A stretch of DNA of 7,510 nucleotides from the NCBI GenBank assembly GCA_964532065.1, contig CAZHHG010000110.1:1-7510 (forward strand). The letters are read 5' to 3'. The position numbers and the translations under genes were made by a program. Shown piece by piece: positions 6,459-7,510 of the stretch (the first letter of the stretch is position 1; each line of letters begins with the position of its first letter). A model generated the notes under the pieces. The model was not told the origin of the DNA, made no database searches, and saw nothing but the letters and a program-made list of their open reading frames with translations. The stretch comes from DSXH01 sp964532065. GTDB taxonomy: Bacteria; Bacteroidota; Ignavibacteria; Ignavibacteriales; Melioribacteraceae.

Positions 6459-6474
6459 TTACTGATGTCAAACA

Positions 6475-7086
6475 TTAAAATGAGTATTCAATACCAATTT
6501 TAGTAATCCAGTAAACATATTTTTTAGTTTCTACTGAATTCATATTAGAATTGAAATAACTTTCGCCATATTCGTCTCTGAAGGTATCATTGATACTCAT
6601 TAATAAATTAATTCTGTCTGTAAGGTGATAACCAACCATAATAGTGTATTCAAATGATTCTCCTCGCGGTTTTGAATAACTCATATTTCCCTCTCTTTGA
6701 GATAGGCAAAGTTTTGATATTATACCAAATCCAGCAAAGAAATCCTCCAAAATATTTGAACGAAGGTAAATACCGAAATCGGCAAAAGTATAGTGGTTGT
6801 TGTTTACAGTAATACCCGGGCGGTAATTAATCGAAAATATTTTAGAGATATTTATTTTTCCGGAGAATCCAAAGCTTACTCCAGTATCCAGCTTTTTATT
6901 ATCATATTCAGAAACTACGCTTTGGAAAGGATTCCACGAGGTAATTCTGTATTCACTGATGTGGTCGTTTGATGACAGAAAATTTACTTCTAAATAAAGT
7001 CCATCATACTCTCTTTGACAGAATAATATATTTGAAGAAATCATTAGTAATAGAATTATTAAATAGAACTTCATTACTTTTTGCAT
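6475..7086 (-). CDS. Secreted probable outer-membrane beta-barrel protein, function unknown
   Basis: A 203-residue protein with a signal peptide (about residues 1-23, MQKVMKFYLIILLLMISSN then ILFC before Gln24). The rest shows alternating hydrophobic and polar segments typical of transmembrane beta-strands (for example GVSFGFSGKINI, FSINYRPGITV, YTIMVGYHLTDRINLLMSI). It ends in Phe after WITKIGIEYSF, a classic outer-membrane barrel C-terminus. Length fits a small barrel of about eight strands. The Cys before Gln24 has Phe before it, which fits a lipobox poorly, so a lipoprotein is unlikely. The start at 7086 has GGAG 7 bases upstream; the alternative Met5 at 7074 has no comparable site. The gene follows the unknown partial gene by 35 bases and probably shares its transcript. 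Base composition looks AT-richer than the symporter and mannosidase genes. No specific family is recognised. Confidence 0.82.
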   Translation of the reverse strand: MQKVMKFYLIILLLMISSNILFCQREYDGLYLEVNFLSSNDHISEYRITSWNPFQSVVSEYDNKKLDTGVSFGFSGKINISKIFSINYRPGITVNNNHYTFADFGIYLRSNILEDFFAGFGIISKLCLSQREGNMSYSKPRGESFEYTIMVGYHLTDRINLLMSINDTFRDEYGESYFNSNMNSVETKKYVYWITKIGIEYSF

Positions 7087-7121
7087 GAGTATTCTCCAAA
7101 ATAATAAAACATATTAATTAA

Positions 7122-7510
7122 CTAATAAGAGAGTATTCTGGTAATTCCTGTATCAATAATATCAACTAATTCCCAGCTAGTTATTTGATAGTCATAGCAG
7201 GGGTCCTCAAATCCGACATAATTATAAACATAAATATATTTTCTTTCTTTTCTATTGATAAAAGAGTGCATAAAAGAATAATAACAAAATTCGTAAATCG
7301 CATTCCAATATGTTTGATCAGCAATTTCACGTTCACCTGCATATAACCAGATACTATTCTTATACATATTTCGTGCATGCCCAATAAGTAGATCCATCTC
7401 TCCTTGGTCAGATGCTCCTGAAATCCAAAGGTGATTAAATTTGAGAGTAAATGATGTATTGAATTCCGACCATTCACTTCTTTGATCAGCATCTAATGGA
7501 TTTTCAACAC
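7122..7510 (-). CDS. Unrecognised protein, C-terminal 128 residues
   Basis: An open frame runs without a stop from the window's right edge to TAG at 7124-7122, giving 37 complete codons before the first visible Met (at 7397) plus 91 more. The gene therefore most likely starts outside the window, and the internal Met is not the start. The visible part begins VENPLDADQRSEWSEFNTSF and continues through ISGASDQGEMDLLIGHARNM, IWLYAGEREIADQTYW and SWELVDIIDTGITRILSY. It is rich in aromatic residues (many Tyr and Trp), has no clear membrane helix, and looks like a folded soluble domain. No family is recognised and no catalytic motif is obvious. It lies just upstream of the beta-barrel gene, so the two may act together. 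Base composition is low in GC, like its neighbour. Confidence 0.72.
   Translation of the reverse strand, partial: VENPLDADQRSEWSEFNTSFTLKFNHLWISGASDQGEMDLLIGHARNMYKNSIWLYAGEREIADQTYWNAIYEFCYYSFMHSFINRKERKYIYVYNYVGFEDPCYDYQITSWELVDIIDTGITRILSY

Larger units (their letters stand above)
6165..6474. other. Intergenic stretch between beta-barrel gene and symporter operon
   Basis: These 310 bases hold no coding region I can support on either strand. The half next to the beta-barrel stop contains the degenerate ACGCAGAG-type repeat. The half next to the symporter start is plain AT-rich sequence and should contain the operon promoter; the best candidate is listed separately. I see no riboswitch-like structure, tRNA or other RNA gene. 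Confidence 0.7.

Noticed and set aside
6448..6471. TTGACA (6471-6466, minus strand) as a promoter for the symporter operon
   Set aside because: The box is perfect but the partner 17 bases downstream (ATTATT) is poor, and the site lies inside the repeat with a leader of about 275 bases. It is not supported over chance.
7015..7086. Lipoprotein signal on the beta-barrel protein (Cys before Gln24)
   Set aside because: The residues before the Cys (ILF) lack the small residue required at the position just before it in a lipobox, and the barrel-like C-terminus fits an integral outer-membrane protein better.
7181..7492. A 103-codon frame on the minus strand near the right edge
   Set aside because: It overlaps in another frame the uninterrupted frame 7510-7122, which spans the whole region and reads like a folded protein. 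The shorter frame has no supporting ribosome site.

Overview
The window is a tightly packed block in which every credible gene lies on the minus strand, so transcription runs from high to low coordinates. Moderate GC content, Sec-type signal peptides on putative periplasmic or outer-membrane proteins, a probable small outer-membrane beta-barrel and a large secreted GH38 enzyme suggest a Gram-negative member of the Bacteroidota/Ignavibacteriota/Chlorobi (FCB) group. Several genes have strong Shine-Dalgarno sites (AAGGAGG, GGGAGGAG, GGGGGA). Classical Bacteroidota usually lack these, so an Ignavibacteria-like lineage fits best. This is inference, not a taxonomic assignment.

Layout in transcription order: (1) 7510-7122, the C-terminal 128 residues of an unrecognised soluble-looking protein, cut by the window edge. 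(2) 7086-6475, a 203-residue secreted probable beta-barrel protein 35 bases downstream. (3) 6474-6165, a non-coding stretch with a degenerate ACGCAGAG-type repeat and a weak promoter candidate. (4) 6164-4035, a four-gene, translationally coupled operon: a 532-residue sodium:solute symporter, a 99-residue two-helix membrane protein, and two single-helix microproteins of 38 and 41 residues. (5) 4025-3493, a GxxExxY protein (PD-(D/E)XK nuclease-like) bracketed by two imperfect inverted repeats of about 55 bases. (6) 3466-254, a 1070-residue secreted GH38 alpha-mannosidase with its metal and nucleophile residues intact. (7) 183-1, the signal peptide and first residues of a probable secreted amidase.

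Two parts deserve most attention. The first is the symporter operon: overlapping stops and starts (TAAATG, an 8-base overlap, ATGA) lock together a transporter and three small membrane proteins, two of them below usual gene-calling cut-offs. They may be accessory subunits, as known for some other symporters. The second is the GxxExxY gene with its inverted repeats. A third, orphan copy of the repeat sits downstream of the beta-barrel gene, and the left copy supplies the stop codon of the nuclease-like gene. Together these suggest a repeat-bounded, possibly mobile unit inserted between the transporter operon and the mannosidase. A joint role for the transporter and mannosidase in taking up or trimming glycans is plausible from proximity only.
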